From a virus, in IMG/VR virus record IMGVR_UViG_3300020595_000187, positions 1-24,385 of that record: 24,385 nt of DNA; one strand, written 5' to 3'. Under the pieces are notes generated by a model. That model had not been told where the DNA came from, did not search any database, and saw nothing but the letters and a program-made list of their open reading frames with translations. The position numbers were made by a program, and so were the translations under genes. Of this stretch, positions 23,901 to 24,385 are shown piece after piece (position 1 is the first letter of the stretch; every line of letters begins with the position of its first letter).

Positions 23901-24385
23901 CTGAGGAAAATACTTGCAGATGCTACCTCTCCTGCTTTAAAAAAGGCTGATACTGTATGAGACTCAGCACCCATAGTTACACCTTTTGATATAAAATGAA
24001 AACTATTATTGGTTGTAGCAAATGATAACTTATCTGCTGTAGTTGTACCATCAGGTGCTGTGGTTGCATTAGATGTGACTGAACAATCTGTTTTACCCCA
24101 ATCCGAATTAGAGAAGTCCTCAGAGTAAGGCAGTAGGTTATGCGGACGCCACTTAATGTTACCATCACTGCCTGTCATGGTTGCATTGCTAGAGGCACTG
24201 TGAGTTACAGCAGGGTTAAGGTTTGACTTGACACCTGCAGCTCTGTAGTACTCATTGATAAAATCTAAAGAGTAAGCTGGTTGTTTTGTCAGGACACCAT
24301 AATCTAAAGCTACAAACGAAGCTGAACTATTACGTAAGTCTCTCATAGCCTCATAGAAACTACCGTACTCTGACACCAAAAACTT
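20927..24385 (-). CDS. Giant modular tail adhesin with BspA/DUF285 LRR domain, 5' end cut by window
   Basis: The frame is open to the right edge, so the TTG at 24379 need not be the start; at least 1150 residues are present (numbered from 24379). Two related carbohydrate-binding-like units open with NLLPYSEDFSNSDW (about residue 81) and NLVTYSNDFANAEW (about 295), each followed by a GNGWY motif. A third, galactose-binding-like unit begins near 503 (LVTNGTFDSGSTGYTEY). A LamG-like region (about 635-770), a PKD-like region with WGDGSV (about 785-850), seven LRR-like repeats (891-1072) and a C-terminal cap ending DGWTITDGG follow. The repeats match the BspA/DUF285 type known from bacterial surface proteins. 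The gene's place beside the tail fibre supports a receptor- or glycan-binding role on the virion; the precise receptor is unknown. Confidence 0.85.
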   Translation of the reverse strand, partial: KFLVSEYGSFYEAMRDLRNSSASFVALDYGVLTKQPAYSLDFINEYYRAAGVKSNLNPAVTHSASSNATMTGSDGNIKWRPHNLLPYSEDFSNSDWGKTDCSVTSNATTAPDGTTTADKLSFATTNNSFHFISKGVTMGAESHTVSAFFKAGEVASASIFLSRGGNVGGSFNLSTGVATASGTGNTANMVDVGNGWYYCSVTNDGSTDIDNSIRLGIGNGALSSFVGVVGQGIYAWGSHLFRSNLGGMVDNPAQPTGLETYVPTTSSAVYLPRVGHHIYNGDAWANEGVLHESEARTNLVTYSNDFANAEWLKTRAVISANNTTSPSGATDATLIIPQSGGWAGVTFPSISITSGTTYTGSIYAKAGEYSWLQIGGSSPRFAATFANVNLSNGSLGNSNIGVIVTPVGNGWYRITLTAVASQSTTGNPFFVAVYDTDVSSRLPDSPNDGTSGIYLYGTQFEQGSTPSSYIPTSGSTVTRAAETLTVPSANLPWPTPVETTGTELVTNGTFDSGSTGYTEYLTTGTISYASNTMLATSTSGNIGVTQDVNVTAGQVYAVGWEQVSGTNLRIGIYDGASFSTPLYNNGTGNSSTGSFSQTVTSSTGIIRVFLHTGSGSTGEFDNISIKEINPLSVSIQMDGRMTYADEGIYSNVVGARWRQDSSNTLSVFDLSTNSTDTGRPFFTQENAGVYDAVSETGTGSYSPNINVPFNVASRHGSTFINGAVDGTALIANTTPIALPDLSATDLQLGYDFMGTIGKFRVWSDDLTDTGIVTASAPTFTDEFAMTVTTTTANETFTIPTGNVGTFDAGIEWGDGSVSSISAYNDANLTHTYATAGDHLIRIRGSFPHIRFSSGGDRLKVKSVENLGTVGWLSLSSAFYGCTNMTSFTAGTTDTSSVTVMANMFRDCNSLTSLDVSNFDTSSVTAMNNMFRNCINLTSLDVSNFDTSSVTDISSMFYSCTNLTSIDVSNFDTSSVTAMNNMFIFCYGLTSIDVSNFDTSSVTNTSGMFYTCLSLTSLNLSNFDTSSVTGMSSMFQRCSSLTSLDVSNFDTSSVTTMHKMFKDCNNLTDIVGVENFNIEGLNLAGNLNNFITGFSIPTSRYDALLVNWDAQEPFDGMTPSFGSSTYTAGSAAATARANLISNDGWTITDGGTA
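21164..21709 (-). repeat. Seven tandem 78-bp LRR-coding repeats
   Basis: The word gtaactgaagatgtatc, or its one-base-shorter core, recurs at 21225, 21303, 21381, 21459, 21537, 21615 and 21693: exactly 78 bases apart, seven times. Each unit encodes 26 residues of the form DTSSVTxMxxMFxxCxxLTS followed by LDVSNF. The DTSSVT and LDVSNF parts are nearly invariant even in DNA, while the residues flanking MF and C vary, as expected for a conserved solenoid core with a variable surface. Confidence 0.93.

Noticed and set aside
23977-24168. Minus-strand 63-codon frame inside the giant tail gene
   Set aside because: It is nested in another frame of a well-supported gene, with no start signal or plausible product.

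Overview
This window looks like the structural and lysis half of a podovirus (short-tailed phage) genome, most likely a marine phage infecting a Gram-negative, probably alphaproteobacterial, host. The evidence for this is a large terminase subunit next to a portal, a scaffold/capsid pair, a T7-style tail-tube and internal-virion-protein block, and a lysis cassette that ends in a spanin-like membrane/lipoprotein pair (which implies an outer membrane). The DNA is AT-rich by eye. All supportable genes lie on the minus strand, so transcription runs from high to low coordinates. No tRNA, integrase, polymerase, transposase or CRISPR array is visible. Replication genes, an RNA polymerase (if there is one) and a small terminase subunit would have to lie outside the window. 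The host and lineage assignments are inferences from protein flavour and gene order, not from a search.

Layout in the direction of transcription. (1) Host recognition, 24385-19172: a very large modular tail protein cut by the right edge, with carbohydrate-binding-like repeats, a LamG-like region, a PKD-like region and a BspA/DUF285 leucine-rich array of exactly 78-bp repeats. Two small translationally coupled genes and a second tail fibre follow. (2) Packaging and head, 19126-13744: large terminase, portal, an unlisted 33-codon Lys/Pro-rich gene, a 79-aa protein, scaffold and major capsid protein. (3) A 118-bp regulatory gap, 13626-13743, holding a hairpin just after the capsid gene, a near-consensus sigma-70 promoter and a perfect 7-bp inverted repeat over its -10 box. 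This recalls the T7 arrangement, where a terminator follows the capsid gene. (4) Tail and ejection proteins, 13625-2716: a head-fibre/decoration-like protein, tail tubular A, a small unknown protein, tail tubular B, a gp13-like GNAT-fold protein, a gp14-like protein, then internal proteins of 1440 and 758 aa. (5) Lysis, 2714-473: a peptidoglycan-binding lysozyme with an odd active site, a holin candidate, an inner-membrane coiled-coil protein and an outer-membrane lipoprotein. (6) A secreted Cys-rich protein, 576 to beyond position 1, that starts inside the lipoprotein gene in another frame and runs off the left edge.

Genes are packed tightly, with ATGA, GTGA and TAATG junctions, so translational coupling is probably widespread. 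There is no stretch over 300 bases without a gene: the 1-472 region is occupied by the left-edge open reading frame. The points most worth checking are the LRR-bearing tail protein, the promoter/operator/terminator cluster behind the capsid gene, the left-edge secreted protein, and the lysozyme's start site and missing canonical glutamate.
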